Source: Streptomyces himastatinicus ATCC 53653
Lineage (GTDB): Bacteria > Actinomycetota > Actinomycetes > Streptomycetales > Streptomycetaceae
Direction of reading: 5' to 3'
Assembly (NCBI RefSeq): GCF_000158915.1
Contig: NZ_GG657754.1
Location: 7,403,923-7,451,694, forward strand
DNA: 47,772 nucleotides
Part shown: positions 24,672 through 32,775 of the stretch, piece after piece
Layout of the letters: each line of letters begins with the position of its first letter
Position numbering within the stretch: position 1 is the first letter of the stretch
The notes under the pieces: generated by a model
Seen by the model: the letters and a program-made list of their open reading frames with translations, nothing else
What the model was told of the DNA's origin: nothing
The model's database searches: none
Made by a program: the position numbers and the translations under genes

Positions 24672-26158
24672 GGGCTGCCCGTGCTTGTTGGGGCGGGTTG
24701 TGGTGTGAGGGTGATGGTGATCGTGGCGGGTGCCTTGCGACCGACGCTGCCTGCTGTCTTGTTGTAGGCGTAAGGCGAGAGGGTGCGTTTCACGCAGCGG
24801 GGGCTGACCCGAGAGCGTCTGCGCCGGTCGGTGAGGTTGCGGGGATGCAGCAGGACTGCCAGGGCCGTGGTGACTGAAGTGGCGGGGGCGGGGACAGCGG
24901 CGGTGATCACCGTGTGGCGTGCGGTGCGCACGGCGATGGCGAAGGAGAGGCGGTCGGGGTCGAGACCGGCGATGTGGGCGGTGTTGTGGATCGCGGTGCG
25001 GGTGAGTTGGAAGACGGTCAGCAGGGCATAGATCTCCTGCTCAACGCCTTGGACTGTGTGTGAGCGCAGGACGCGGTCGGATCCGCGGAGGGTGACTTTC
25101 AGTCCGTAGTAGGCGGTCTCGATCTCCCACCGCTGGTGGTAGAGCTCGGCCAGTTCGGCCGCGGGGTGACGGGCGGGGTCGAGCAGGGTGGTGATGAGCC
25201 GGACTGTGCTCGAGTGCTGTCGGCCGTCGGCGGTGGTGACGGTGACCTGGTAGCGGATGACACGCACGGCCATGGCGGTGAGCGCGGGCGGTGGTGTCGG
25301 GCGCTTGCGGCGCTGCCAGGCGGCCAGGCGGTCGCCGGAGCGGCGGTCGAGGATCTGGGAGAGGTGGCTGCCGTCGGGTAAGGGCTGGATGACCGGCAAC
25401 AGGCGTCCGGACTGGACCCGCCACAGCAGGTCGGCTCCCGTGGAGGCCGCGTCCCGGATTGCTTCGTAGCCGTCGTATCCACGATCGGCCAGGAGCAGTA
25501 TCCCCGGACGGAGAACGGGCAGCAGACGGCGGGCCTGCGGCAGTTCCTTGTCGTGCATGGGGCCAAAAACGGCCCCCATCAGCGCGCGCGTGCCGCATTC
25601 GACCAGGGCTGTCAGCCGCACCTGCGGATAGCCGGCCGGACGGCTGGTCGCCTTCCCATGGCGTCCGTAGTGCGCCACGTTCGCCGCACTGTCGGCCACC
25701 TCCACACTCGTGCCGTCCCAAGCCACCACCCGCAGGCCATGCCAGAAGACTCCCGGCGTCTCTTTGGTGCCTACCGGTCCGCACACTCGGTCGAACAGCA
25801 ATGCCAACGGTGCGGTTCCCAGACGACGGCGGGCCTGCCGCAGTGCCGCCGCCGACGGGTCAGGCACCAGATGGCCGGGCATCCCGGCGGTCAGCGCCGC
25901 CCACACCCCCCGATAGCCACAGTCACCGAACAAGGTCATGGCCAGTACGAAGTACACGACCACCCGGGCCGGCAGCATCCGCACCCGCTTCTCGAACCGT
26001 CCGGTGGCGGCCAGCACCTCATCGACCAGAACCGGCGGCACCCACCGGGTCAGCACCCCCAACTGACCGGGCTTCCATACCCCGGACCGGCCACGCGACC
26101 GCGGCGCGGTGGCACACTGAACAGACAACGGAGCCCCCTCCGACTGCGACTTCGACAC
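24668..26158 (-). CDS. IS4 family DDE transposase
   Basis: A 496-residue transposase with an IS4-type N-terminal domain (GVLTRWVPPVLVDEVLAATG) and a DDE catalytic domain. The candidates are the first aspartate in VVAWDGTSVEVAD, the second in LLLADRGYDGYE, and the glutamate in the Y-R-E-K signature YHQRWEIETAYYGLK. Length is normal and no frame damage is seen. The GTG start at 26158 lies in the loop of a long inverted repeat (26126-26183) that could block translation of transcripts entering from outside. The gene fills the element almost end to end. Confidence 0.93.
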   Translation of the reverse strand: MSKSQSEGAPLSVQCATAPRSRGRSGVWKPGQLGVLTRWVPPVLVDEVLAATGRFEKRVRMLPARVVVYFVLAMTLFGDCGYRGVWAALTAGMPGHLVPDPSAAALRQARRRLGTAPLALLFDRVCGPVGTKETPGVFWHGLRVVAWDGTSVEVADSAANVAHYGRHGKATSRPAGYPQVRLTALVECGTRALMGAVFGPMHDKELPQARRLLPVLRPGILLLADRGYDGYEAIRDAASTGADLLWRVQSGRLLPVIQPLPDGSHLSQILDRRSGDRLAAWQRRKRPTPPPALTAMAVRVIRYQVTVTTADGRQHSSTVRLITTLLDPARHPAAELAELYHQRWEIETAYYGLKVTLRGSDRVLRSHTVQGVEQEIYALLTVFQLTRTAIHNTAHIAGLDPDRLSFAIAVRTARHTVITAAVPAPATSVTTALAVLLHPRNLTDRRRRSRVSPRCVKRTLSPYAYNKTAGSVGRKAPATITITLTPQPAPTSTGSP

Positions 26159-26183
26159 TCACAGTCCGACAGGGGCTCCGTTG
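26126..26183 (-). promoter_or_regulatory. Inverted repeat enclosing the transposase start codon
   Basis: Arms 26126-26145 and 26163-26183 (CAACGGAGCCCC... and its near complement, one bulge and one mismatch) bracket a 17-nt loop containing the GTG start. Hairpins like this in IS elements hide the start in read-through transcripts. Confidence 0.55.
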
Positions 26184-26229
26184 CCACGTCAACCAAACCC
26201 AACGCGCCCTTGACACACCACGCCACCAG

Positions 26230-26247
26230 CTAACTTCCCGGTCTTGG
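26230..26247 (-). repeat. IS4-family right inverted repeat
   Basis: CTAACTTCCCGGTCTTGG, directly followed by the second copy of the 8-bp target duplication. Confidence 0.93.
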
Positions 26248-26474
26248 GCTTTACGCACCTCCCCGGTCCGGGTCCCGCGTCGGGCAAGGCCAGCGGACCA
26301 CTCGTGCTAATCCCGGGCAGATCCAAAGCCTGCCCGAGTTGCCGGGCCAGCGTATGGCCCCCTGGCTATGCCCGGCCCCAGACCGGGCAGGCCACCGCCC
26401 AAACCCGCTCCGCCAACCTCGCTGTAAATCACTAGCAAGATTCAGTGACCCGAGTAAGCCCGTCATTGCTTGAT

Positions 26475-29400
26475 TTAATCTATGGCAATCCGGAGGGTCT
26501 CCAGTATCGCCTGAGATTGCCGCTGCCAACCTTCATTCTCTGGACCGCATTCCCACCCTGATGTCCATGATCGCATCTTAGCAACAAGCTCTTTAGACTG
26601 ATTCGAGCTGAATCGTCCGCTACGGACCATTGCAGCTACTCTGGAAACTGTTGCACTATAGTAGGACCCTGGGGAACACTTAAGCGCAGCTGGATGAAAA
26701 ATCCAAATTTGCAACACGTCGTCAAGTCGTGCAGCGCTGATTCCGCAGCAAAAGATGCGCAGCCTACATAGCTTCTCTAGCAAGCTATCCATTTCGGCTC
26801 TCGCGTTGACAGAACCCCCATTTTCGAAACCTTCAGAAAAATGCGCCTCAAGTGCAATGAGGGCCCATTTTGCGATGAGGGGATGGCTCTCGATTGACTT
26901 AGCGACTGCCGTCAGGCGCCAGGCGACGTCTTCGGCGCCTGGGTTATCGAGAATCCCTTTTATGATCAAAGCTGCCATTCTCGTTGTAATGAGGCCCTGC
27001 CGCCCAAGGTGCTTAGCCACGAATCCAACGTCAGAGCGCATTGAATGGCTGGAAATCCACCGCTCTACATCTTCCAGGAAAGCTGTACCAAAATTCACCG
27101 CACGATAGTTCGCCAGTAGAGGAGGTAGGACGAAGCCAGCTTCGATAGTGGTTCCATGCTGTCGCAGCCAGGAAAGGGTATGCTCGACTGCCTGTGCTGC
27201 GGGGTCTCCCTCCAATGCGCAACCCAACAACGGCGCCAGCACGAAGCCGCCTTCGATAGTGGTTCCATGCTGTCGCAGCCAGGAAAGGGTATGCTCGACT
27301 GCCTGTGCTGCGGGGTCTCCCTCCAATGCGCAACCCAACAACGGCCCCAGCACGAACTGCGCTTCTTGGGCGCTTTCGTGGAGTCGCAGCCAGGAAAGGG
27401 TATGCTCGACTGCCTGTGCTGCGGGGTCTCCCTCCAATGCGCAACCCAACAACGGCCCCAGCACGAACTGCGCTTCTTGGGCGCTTTCGTGGAGTCGCAG
27501 CCAGGAAAGGGCATGCTCGACTGCCTGTGCTGCGGGGTCTCCCTCCAATGCGCAACCCAACAACGGCCCCAGCACGAACCGCGCTTCTTGGGCGCTTTCG
27601 TGGAGTCGCAGCCAGGAAAGGGCATGCTCGACTGCCTGTGCTGCGGGGTCTCCCTCCAATGCGCAACCCAACAACGGCGCCAGCACGAAGCCGCCTTCGA
27701 TAGTGGTTCCATGCTGTCGCAGCCAGGAAAGGGCATGCTCGACTGCCTGTGCTGCGGGGTCTCCCTCCAATGCGCAACCCAACAACGGCGCCAGCACGAA
27801 GCCGCCTTCGATAGTGGTTCCATGCTGTCGCAGCCAGGAAAGGGCATGCTCGACCGCCTGTGCTGCGGGGTCTCCCTCCAATGCGCAACCCAACAACGGC
27901 GCCAGCACGAAGCCGCCTTCGATAGTGGTTCCATGCTGTCGCAGCCAGGAAAGGGTATGCTCGACCGTCTGTGCTGCGGCGCTTTTTTCCAAATCGCAAC
28001 CCAACAACGGCCCCAGCACGAAACCAGCTTCCAAGGAGGTTCTGCGGCACTCCAACCATGCGAGTGATTCGCTGACAAGGTGCTTGACGTGTGACGGTCC
28101 CACTGCCTTGAGACCTTTGTAGAGCAAGTGTCGCGCCGAAAGAGAGCGCCCATGTCTAGTTAGCCATGGCCCAACCAATTCACCCCAGGAGTTGAAGATA
28201 TTCTGACCCCAGGCTGGATTATCGATAGCGGCGCCTAGCGCATAGGAGCCTTCGTCTTCATAAACTCCAAAGATTTCGCCGAGCTGAACAACGTGCTCAC
28301 TGAACCAGGTTTCACAAAATCGAGATAGAGATTCCGCGCGTCCATCGATGTCTAGGTCGCGAAGCAACCTGCCAATGTTCGAGGCGTAGCGTCCGACAGT
28401 TCGACCTCGAGTCAAGCATCCGGAGAGTATAAGAGATGTTGCATCTCGTCGCACGGCATTACTCAGAGGGATAATAGCTGTGCGTTCCAACAGTTGATCG
28501 GCGACGATGTCATGAACAGTTGCCAGCCCCACGGGTGTGGAGATCACCCATCCCATCCGAAGCAGGGCGCCCAAGAGATGCTCAGCCTGTTCGTCGTCTT
28601 GATTGCAAACCTTTGTTCCGCAAGCAATCACGTCCGCCCGATCTTGAGGCATCGCTGCGGTCATCGCGGCGCAGGCTTGCATTGCGATTGACGAAGCCTG
28701 ATTAGAATGCTCCCCTTGCTTTTCCTGTGAGAGTAGCCGATCGTCTTCATTTAGTCGACGAGTAAGCCAGTCAAGGAGTTGTCCGGGACGCACTCCACCA
28801 ATTGAAGAAAGTTTTCCTTCCTTGGCCAGAGTTTCCGCTTCCACGGCGATAAGCATGGCGATAATCGGACGTCGGCCACATAGCTCGAAGAATCGATTTT
28901 TACCGATGATCGGAACTGCGGTCGGCGCCAACGAGCTTGCAATCTGCCGCCGGATACGGCCTTCATGCTCAGCGTCCGGCGATATGTCTAGCGCTTTGAA
29001 TAGTGTCCTAGCAGGATAGCTTTCTGGGTGAAAATACCATCCTGGACGCGCTGATGCCAGAAATGCTACACGTGTGCCGCGGCTAGCGGCTTTACGCAAT
29101 AGGCGGTGGCGTATTGCGGGAAAGTCCAAGCCGTGGCACTCGTTTATGTAGTCAATGATGAGCAAAACCCGAGGGTTAGCCAGCTTGTCCAGAACAGAGA
29201 TTAGTTGATCGGTAGTGACGTGGGGTTCACCAGGCTTCACGTGCAGGACTGTCCAGCCCGCAGACAGTGCCCGGTCGCCAACTTCCAGGCAAACTCGGGT
29301 CTTTCCCGCACCAGCTGGCCCGAGTAGCAATATGCCGCTTTCTCCCGCAGTCTCCTCTAGTTGAGTGAGTATCTGGTCAGGATGGGCAGGGGAAGTATCG

Positions 29401-30194
29401 TTAGGTGCAACAAAGGGTAGCTGCTCGCTGCGAAGGTTGGCCGCTATTCCGATCAGTCCGCTGATTTCTTCACGGTGGTCGACTACCCCGTTGGGATATT
29501 CAATTCCCTCACTTGGGATGCCTTCGATCTGCCGCCCTTTGGGATTTACCAATGCGGCGAATGATGGATCCTCCATCAGAGCTGTGATTCGTACCGCTTC
29601 GATGCGACCTGTGGGGAAGGCTGCGGGATCAGATATTACAAGGCCGAGAACGATATGTTCTTCGCCTGTCAGCAAGGCGGCGCCTGACTGACCTGCCCAT
29701 GGAGAAGGGCGCCGCTCGACGCCGCTAGCATCAATCTTTACGGGAATAGGTAGAGGAGCAATCAGGGCTGAGTTCAGTGCGTAGCGGTCATCTTCATAAC
29801 CAGTCGAAGGCATCACCTTCCACCAGTGTTCCTCGATTTTTCGCTGACCAGCCGGGGATACTCTTGCTGAAGGATAGCCAATAGTTACACACTCGATCGG
29901 CTGAGCCCCTCGTAGTGCTCCGAAGCGAGTCGCAGTCTCACTTTCGGGCCACAGCGCTGTTCTGAGTCGTACCAGCGCGGCATCATGGCCAAGGTCATCC
30001 GCGCGCCAAGTGACAATGCCTTCGCTTGCGCTATCGCTGCCCCCAGGCCCCGGAAGTCGAACACGACAAGGATCTTTCACGCGCCCGACCACATGCCCGG
30101 CGGTAAGGATGAGGTCCGGCGCTACCGCGTAGCCTGTTCCCGTTCGCACGCCGATTACTTCTACAGCGCGCCTAACATGGTTAGGTTCTCTCAA
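26475..30194 (-). CDS. Trypsin-like protease / STAND NTPase / tandem-repeat protein (NLR-like conflict protein)
   Basis: A 1239-residue protein in three parts. Residues 1-215 are a trypsin-like serine protease with a full triad: H34 (LTAGHVVG), D71 (GHDAALVRL), S170 (WAGQSGAALL). Residues about 240-600 are a STAND-type P-loop NTPase with Walker A GPAGAGKT (292-299) and Walker B VLLIIDY (D348). Residues 733-1028 are eight near-identical 37-residue helical repeats, followed by a 210-residue helical tail. The TTG at 30194 follows GGGGGAGG by 7 nt. It lies 26 nt behind the Trypco2-like gene. By analogy the repeats sense an invader, the NTPase oligomerises and the protease is the effector. This part is lower in GC than its flanks. 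Confidence 0.88.
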   Translation of the reverse strand: MREPNHVRRAVEVIGVRTGTGYAVAPDLILTAGHVVGRVKDPCRVRLPGPGGSDSASEGIVTWRADDLGHDAALVRLRTALWPESETATRFGALRGAQPIECVTIGYPSARVSPAGQRKIEEHWWKVMPSTGYEDDRYALNSALIAPLPIPVKIDASGVERRPSPWAGQSGAALLTGEEHIVLGLVISDPAAFPTGRIEAVRITALMEDPSFAALVNPKGRQIEGIPSEGIEYPNGVVDHREEISGLIGIAANLRSEQLPFVAPNDTSPAHPDQILTQLEETAGESGILLLGPAGAGKTRVCLEVGDRALSAGWTVLHVKPGEPHVTTDQLISVLDKLANPRVLLIIDYINECHGLDFPAIRHRLLRKAASRGTRVAFLASARPGWYFHPESYPARTLFKALDISPDAEHEGRIRRQIASSLAPTAVPIIGKNRFFELCGRRPIIAMLIAVEAETLAKEGKLSSIGGVRPGQLLDWLTRRLNEDDRLLSQEKQGEHSNQASSIAMQACAAMTAAMPQDRADVIACGTKVCNQDDEQAEHLLGALLRMGWVISTPVGLATVHDIVADQLLERTAIIPLSNAVRRDATSLILSGCLTRGRTVGRYASNIGRLLRDLDIDGRAESLSRFCETWFSEHVVQLGEIFGVYEDEGSYALGAAIDNPAWGQNIFNSWGELVGPWLTRHGRSLSARHLLYKGLKAVGPSHVKHLVSESLAWLECRRTSLEAGFVLGPLLGCDLEKSAAAQTVEHTLSWLRQHGTTIEGGFVLAPLLGCALEGDPAAQAVEHALSWLRQHGTTIEGGFVLAPLLGCALEGDPAAQAVEHALSWLRQHGTTIEGGFVLAPLLGCALEGDPAAQAVEHALSWLRLHESAQEARFVLGPLLGCALEGDPAAQAVEHALSWLRLHESAQEAQFVLGPLLGCALEGDPAAQAVEHTLSWLRLHESAQEAQFVLGPLLGCALEGDPAAQAVEHTLSWLRQHGTTIEGGFVLAPLLGCALEGDPAAQAVEHTLSWLRQHGTTIEAGFVLPPLLANYRAVNFGTAFLEDVERWISSHSMRSDVGFVAKHLGRQGLITTRMAALIIKGILDNPGAEDVAWRLTAVAKSIESHPLIAKWALIALEAHFSEGFENGGSVNARAEMDSLLEKLCRLRIFCCGISAARLDDVLQIWIFHPAALKCSPGSYYSATVSRVAAMVRSGRFSSNQSKELVAKMRSWTSGWECGPENEGWQRQSQAILETLRIAID
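27111..27998 (-). repeat. Eight tandem 111-bp repeats inside the STAND protein gene
   Basis: Eight units of exactly 111 bp (37 codons). Units 27712-27822 and 27823-27933 differ at one base only. Two exchangeable modules alternate: QHGTTIEGGFVLAPLLG in five units and LHESAQEA(R/Q)FVLGPLLG in three consecutive units. The first-translated unit (CDLEKSAAAQTVEH) and the last (GFVLPPLLA) are diverged caps. The near-identity even at silent sites points to recent expansion or gene conversion. Confidence 0.97.
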
Positions 30195-30220
30195 TTCCGG
30201 ACCTCCCCCGCTTTTGAACT

Positions 30221-30547
30221 CTAGAGTTCGTCCCCGATCAGTGTTTCTTGACCTGGTGGGAGTGACGTATCAAGAGGCTTGATGTTTAGGGTGATTCGAT
30301 GAGTGGCGGAATCCTCGTGCTTTTTGCCACCTCCGGCAGTTAGAATTTTCCATAGGGTGATCTTTCCGTTCACATCGCGTGTGGCCTTTGCGACGACTTC
30401 CAACTCCAAAGTAATCGAGTCGACGGAGAATCGCACCCGCTCTCGTTCGCCAGCCTCCACGGACTCTTGTAGCTCTGACCGGAGGTGACTCATCGCGTCG
30501 GAGAGGGAGATACTGTACTCATCCGGCAAAGCGCGTTCGGCAGTCAT
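30221..30547 (-). CDS. Trypsin-co-occurring domain (Trypco2-like) small protein
   Basis: A 108-residue protein. The segment LSDAMSHLRSELQESVEAGE followed by VRFSVDSITLELEVVAKATR, then a glycine/lysine-rich turn and THRITLNIKPL, has the look of the Trypco2 family that accompanies trypsin-STAND proteins in actinobacterial conflict systems. The ATG at 30547 has GAGG about 6 nt upstream. Its stop is 26 nt before the start of the protease-NTPase gene, so the two are an operon. It may guard or regulate the protease, but this is inference from co-occurrence. Confidence 0.8.
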   Translation of the reverse strand: MTAERALPDEYSISLSDAMSHLRSELQESVEAGERERVRFSVDSITLELEVVAKATRDVNGKITLWKILTAGGGKKHEDSATHRITLNIKPLDTSLPPGQETLIGDEL

Positions 30548-30557
30548 GCAGCCCCTC

Positions 30558-30575
30558 GTGATCGTGGTCGATCAC
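30558..30575. promoter_or_regulatory. Inverted repeat upstream of the Trypco2-like gene
   Basis: GTGATCG-TGGT-CGATCAC, perfect 7-bp arms, ends 10 nt before the start codon, next to the ribosome site. It could be an operator or an RNA hairpin controlling the two-gene system. Confidence 0.4.
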
Positions 30576-30714
30576 ATAGCGTAGCGGTTAGTGACCCGTT
30601 CGCGGGCCCGAACCAGTAACAGTTGGCAAACCTCGTGCGTTGGGCTGCTGCGCCTCGGCTTCGAATGCAGGTGCGGCGCGGCGCGATGCGGCCGCCGAGT
30701 CGTAGTCCTTCCTC

Positions 30715-32148
30715 TCACCCTTGTGGCCTCTGTGCACCAGTACTGCAGCGGCTGCCATTCCGCACGTCGGAGGCCTGCCGTGAGGGACGCGTCGCAACTC
30801 TGGTACCTGGAGACCATGGAGCTGGTGCTGATCGTCGTCGAGCTGTTGCGGCAGCTGATAGAGCAGCAGGCGCTGCGCCGGGTGGACCAGGGCGACCTGG
30901 CAGGGGGGTGCCTCTATGTTCTTCGTCAAGTCCGAGCTGGTCATGCGGTGGCTGCTTCGGGGTGCGTGGTTCGTAGAAGGTGCCGTCGCGGAGCATGGCG
31001 AACAGGACGCTGACGCGGTGGCGGGCGAGGCGGAGGAGGGCCTGGGTGTGGGTCTTTCCCCGGGCCCGGCATTTGTCGTAGTAGGTGCGGGAGGCGGGGT
31101 CGTGCAGGGCTGTGAAGGCCGAGAGGAACATTACGCGTTTGAGCTGTCGGTTGCCGCCTCTGGGCGCGTGTTCGCCGTGGATGGAGGTCCCCGACGATTT
31201 CGTGGCCGGGGCGAGGCCGGCGTAGGAGGCCAGGTGGGCGGCGGTGGGGAAGCTGGTGCCGTCGCCGACGGTGACCAGCAAGGTTGCGGCGGTCCTGGCC
31301 GCGATCCCCGGCATCGAGGTCAGGACCTGGGAAAGAGGGTGTGCCTCCAGCAGGGACGCGATCTGCGTTTCCAGAGCTCGGCGCTGTTCGTGAACAGCGG
31401 CGAGCGAGCGGGCCAGGGACGGGATCACGATGTCGAGGGTGCCCGTGCCGGGGACGGTGACGGTCTGCTCGTCGAGTGCGTCGAAGACCTCGTCGATCAG
31501 GCGCTGGGCCATGCGCGGGGCCTTGGGCCGGATCACCTCAAACAGCCTGCGTCGACCGGCTTTTCGCAGCGCGGCCGGGGATCCGTAGCGTTCCAGCAGC
31601 CAGGTGATGGCCTGGTGGTCCAGGCGCGGGCCGAGGACGCGTTCCAGGCTCGGGTGGAACTGGGTGAGCAGGCCGCGGATCCGGTTGGAGGTGCGGGTGG
31701 CCTCGGCCGCCAGGTCTTGGTCGAAGCCGACCAGAACGGTCAGCTCGGCGGTGATCTCGTCGGTCAGCTCCAGCGAGCGCAGGGTGTGGGGCATGGTGCG
31801 GGCCGCGTCGGCGATCACGGCCGCGTCCTTCGCGTCGGTCTTCGCCTCGCCCGGGTAGAGGTCGGCGATCCGCCGCATGGCAAGTCCCGGCAGGTAGGCG
31901 ACCTTGCAGCCCGCATCCCGGGCCACCGTCAGCGGCAGAGCCCCGATCGAGGCGGGCTGGTCCACGATCACCAGGACGGTGCCGAACTTCGCGGCGAGCT
32001 TGTCGAAGACAGCCCGCAGCTTCGGTTCGCTGTTGGGCAGGGGCTTGTCGAAAACCTTCTTGCCGGCCGGGGTGAGCCCGTGCCCGTGGTGGGCGCTCTT
32101 GCCGACGTCCAGGCCGAGGAAGACGCCCACGTCGTCGATGTCGTACAA
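30715..32148 (-). CDS. IS110 family transposase (DEDD recombinase)
   Basis: An RNase-H-like DEDD domain (FLGLDVGKSAHHGHGL, VLVIVDQPASIGALPL, GEAKTDAKDAAVIADA) is followed by a Transposase_20 domain (LTSMPGIAARTAATLLV, HLASYAGLAPATKSSG) with a probable catalytic serine region. The likely start is a TTG at 32148 behind GGAGG; the frame is open further upstream. The last roughly 64 residues (after GTPLPGRPG) are encoded outside the element, antisense to the gvpK remnant, so the C-terminus is chimeric. Otherwise it looks intact. Confidence 0.9.
   Translation of the reverse strand: MYDIDDVGVFLGLDVGKSAHHGHGLTPAGKKVFDKPLPNSEPKLRAVFDKLAAKFGTVLVIVDQPASIGALPLTVARDAGCKVAYLPGLAMRRIADLYPGEAKTDAKDAAVIADAARTMPHTLRSLELTDEITAELTVLVGFDQDLAAEATRTSNRIRGLLTQFHPSLERVLGPRLDHQAITWLLERYGSPAALRKAGRRRLFEVIRPKAPRMAQRLIDEVFDALDEQTVTVPGTGTLDIVIPSLARSLAAVHEQRRALETQIASLLEAHPLSQVLTSMPGIAARTAATLLVTVGDGTSFPTAAHLASYAGLAPATKSSGTSIHGEHAPRGGNRQLKRVMFLSAFTALHDPASRTYYDKCRARGKTHTQALLRLARHRVSVLFAMLRDGTFYEPRTPKQPPHDQLGLDEEHRGTPLPGRPGPPGAAPAALSAAATARRRSAPAPWSPGTRVATRPSRQASDVRNGSRCSTGAQRPQG
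30810..30902 (+). pseudogene. gvpK: Gas vesicle protein GvpK fragment
   Basis: One plus-strand frame reads ELVLIVVELLRQLIEQQALR then RVDQGDLA, the conserved centre of GvpK. It has no proper N-terminus and stops matching where the IS110 element begins. The C-terminal half is not found on the other side of the element. No other gas vesicle gene is in the window, so this is an isolated remnant. Confidence 0.65.
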
Positions 32149-32351
32149 CCCGTCCTCCAGAACAGGGCTCGTGCGGTGCTGGCCAGGGCTTCGGCGCCGT
32201 ACGCGCGCATCCACGTTATGCAGACCTGCCGCCCGCAAGCGGCCCGGCGTTGCACCAGGCCAGGCGGTAGTCGGACCTCTTATCAGCGTCTCCAACGGCA
32301 CCTCCCGGGCCCGGGGACACCACCCCCCAGGTCATCTGTTCGACAGGGGGG
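30901..32351 (-). mobile_element. IS110-family element inserted in a gvpK remnant
   Basis: The left boundary is inferred from where GvpK similarity stops (about 30900). The right boundary is inferred from a second copy of CAGGGGGG (30901-30908 and 32344-32351). IS110 elements lack clear terminal inverted repeats, so ends are approximate to several bases. Confidence 0.55.
32149..32343 (-). ncRNA. Possible bridge RNA region of the IS110 element
   Basis: About 195 non-coding bases lie between the inferred element end and the transposase start. This is the place and size expected for the bridge RNA of IS110-group elements, which pairs with target and donor DNA. I could not fold it or identify the loops. 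Confidence 0.35.
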
Positions 32352-32726
32352 AACAGTCATGCCGGGCCCGGAGGCCAGCGATCCCGTTGCGGGACCGCGA
32401 AGAAGATAACGGGGGCAGGAGGAGCGGATTGGGAGACCCTGTGACGTTGTCAAGGACGCTTCCGCCACCTGAGAATCGGTTCGTGTTCGTCATCCAGGAA
32501 GCCGACTACGGCAGGTCGTGTCTCTGGCCGCCTTGGTGGCAGGCATGGAGAAGATAGGCATGACGTCGTTCCCGCCAGACATGTTCGTCGCCTTCCCTGG
32601 CACCTTGAAGGGCCTCACGTGACATCCACGCCTGACATCAACGGTGACGAACGCCGGCATCCGCCTATGGCCTTTGGCAGCCGGTGAGTGTCTGCGGATC
32701 CCCGGCGCAGCCGGGTATTGATCGAA
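32352..32726. other. Gene-free right end of the island
   Basis: About 375 bases with no supported gene. A 12-base motif CTGACATCAACG at 32632 also occurs after the first two tRNA copies (20209 and 21231), suggesting element-end sequence. A short plus-strand frame around 32518-32623 has no recognisable similarity. Confidence 0.45.
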
Positions 32727-32771
32727 CTTACAAGGCGAATGTCGGCGGTTCGAACCCGTCTGCGCCCACCA
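32727..32771 (+). repeat. att-type repeat, copy 3 (tRNA-Val 3' end)
   Basis: CTTACAAGGC plus the 33-bp T-arm/CCA sequence, identical to the tRNA-Val end except for a swapped AG/GA pair. The 5' half of the tRNA is absent. This is the expected right attachment site. Confidence 0.78.
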
Positions 32772-32775
32772 GCCC

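Larger units (their letters stand above)
24654..26247 (-). mobile_element. Complete IS4-family insertion sequence
   Basis: A 1594-bp element with perfect 18-bp terminal inverted repeats (CCAAGACCGGGAAGTTAG at 24654-24671 and its complement at 26230-26247). It is flanked by an 8-bp target duplication GCTTTACG (24646-24653 and 26248-26255). It carries a single full-length transposase gene. Intact ends and duplication show a recent insertion. Confidence 0.93.
20127..32771. mobile_element. Genomic island (probably two tandem integrations) at tRNA-Val
   Basis: Bounded by direct repeats of the tRNA-Val 3' end at 20127-20159 and 32739-32771, with a further copy at about 21130-21180. The inner copy splits it into a 1-kb toxin-antitoxin segment and an 11.5-kb segment with regulator operon, IS4-family and IS110-family elements and a trypsin/STAND system. 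Each copy carries its own terminator, as elements using tRNA 3' ends often do. No tyrosine or serine integrase is visible, so it is probably a decayed or trans-mobilised island. AT-richer sequence at about 26450-30600 supports transfer. Confidence 0.65.

Noticed and set aside
24601..26310. A 35-codon gene split by the IS4-family element
   Set aside because: Joining the flanks gives a short open frame, but there is no ribosome site and no recognisable similarity.
26244..26529. Small frames between the IS and the STAND gene
   Set aside because: Frames on both strands lack ribosome sites and have mixed codon character; nothing supports a gene.
27111..27998. CRISPR-like or non-coding repeat array
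   Set aside because: The units are contiguous with no spacers, have a period of exactly 37 codons and stay in frame in one long protein. Open frames seen here in the other five frames are by-products of the repeat.
32440..32660. Integrase remnant near the right att copy
   Set aside because: I looked for tyrosine-recombinase motifs in all frames and saw none; the short frames there have no recognisable similarity.
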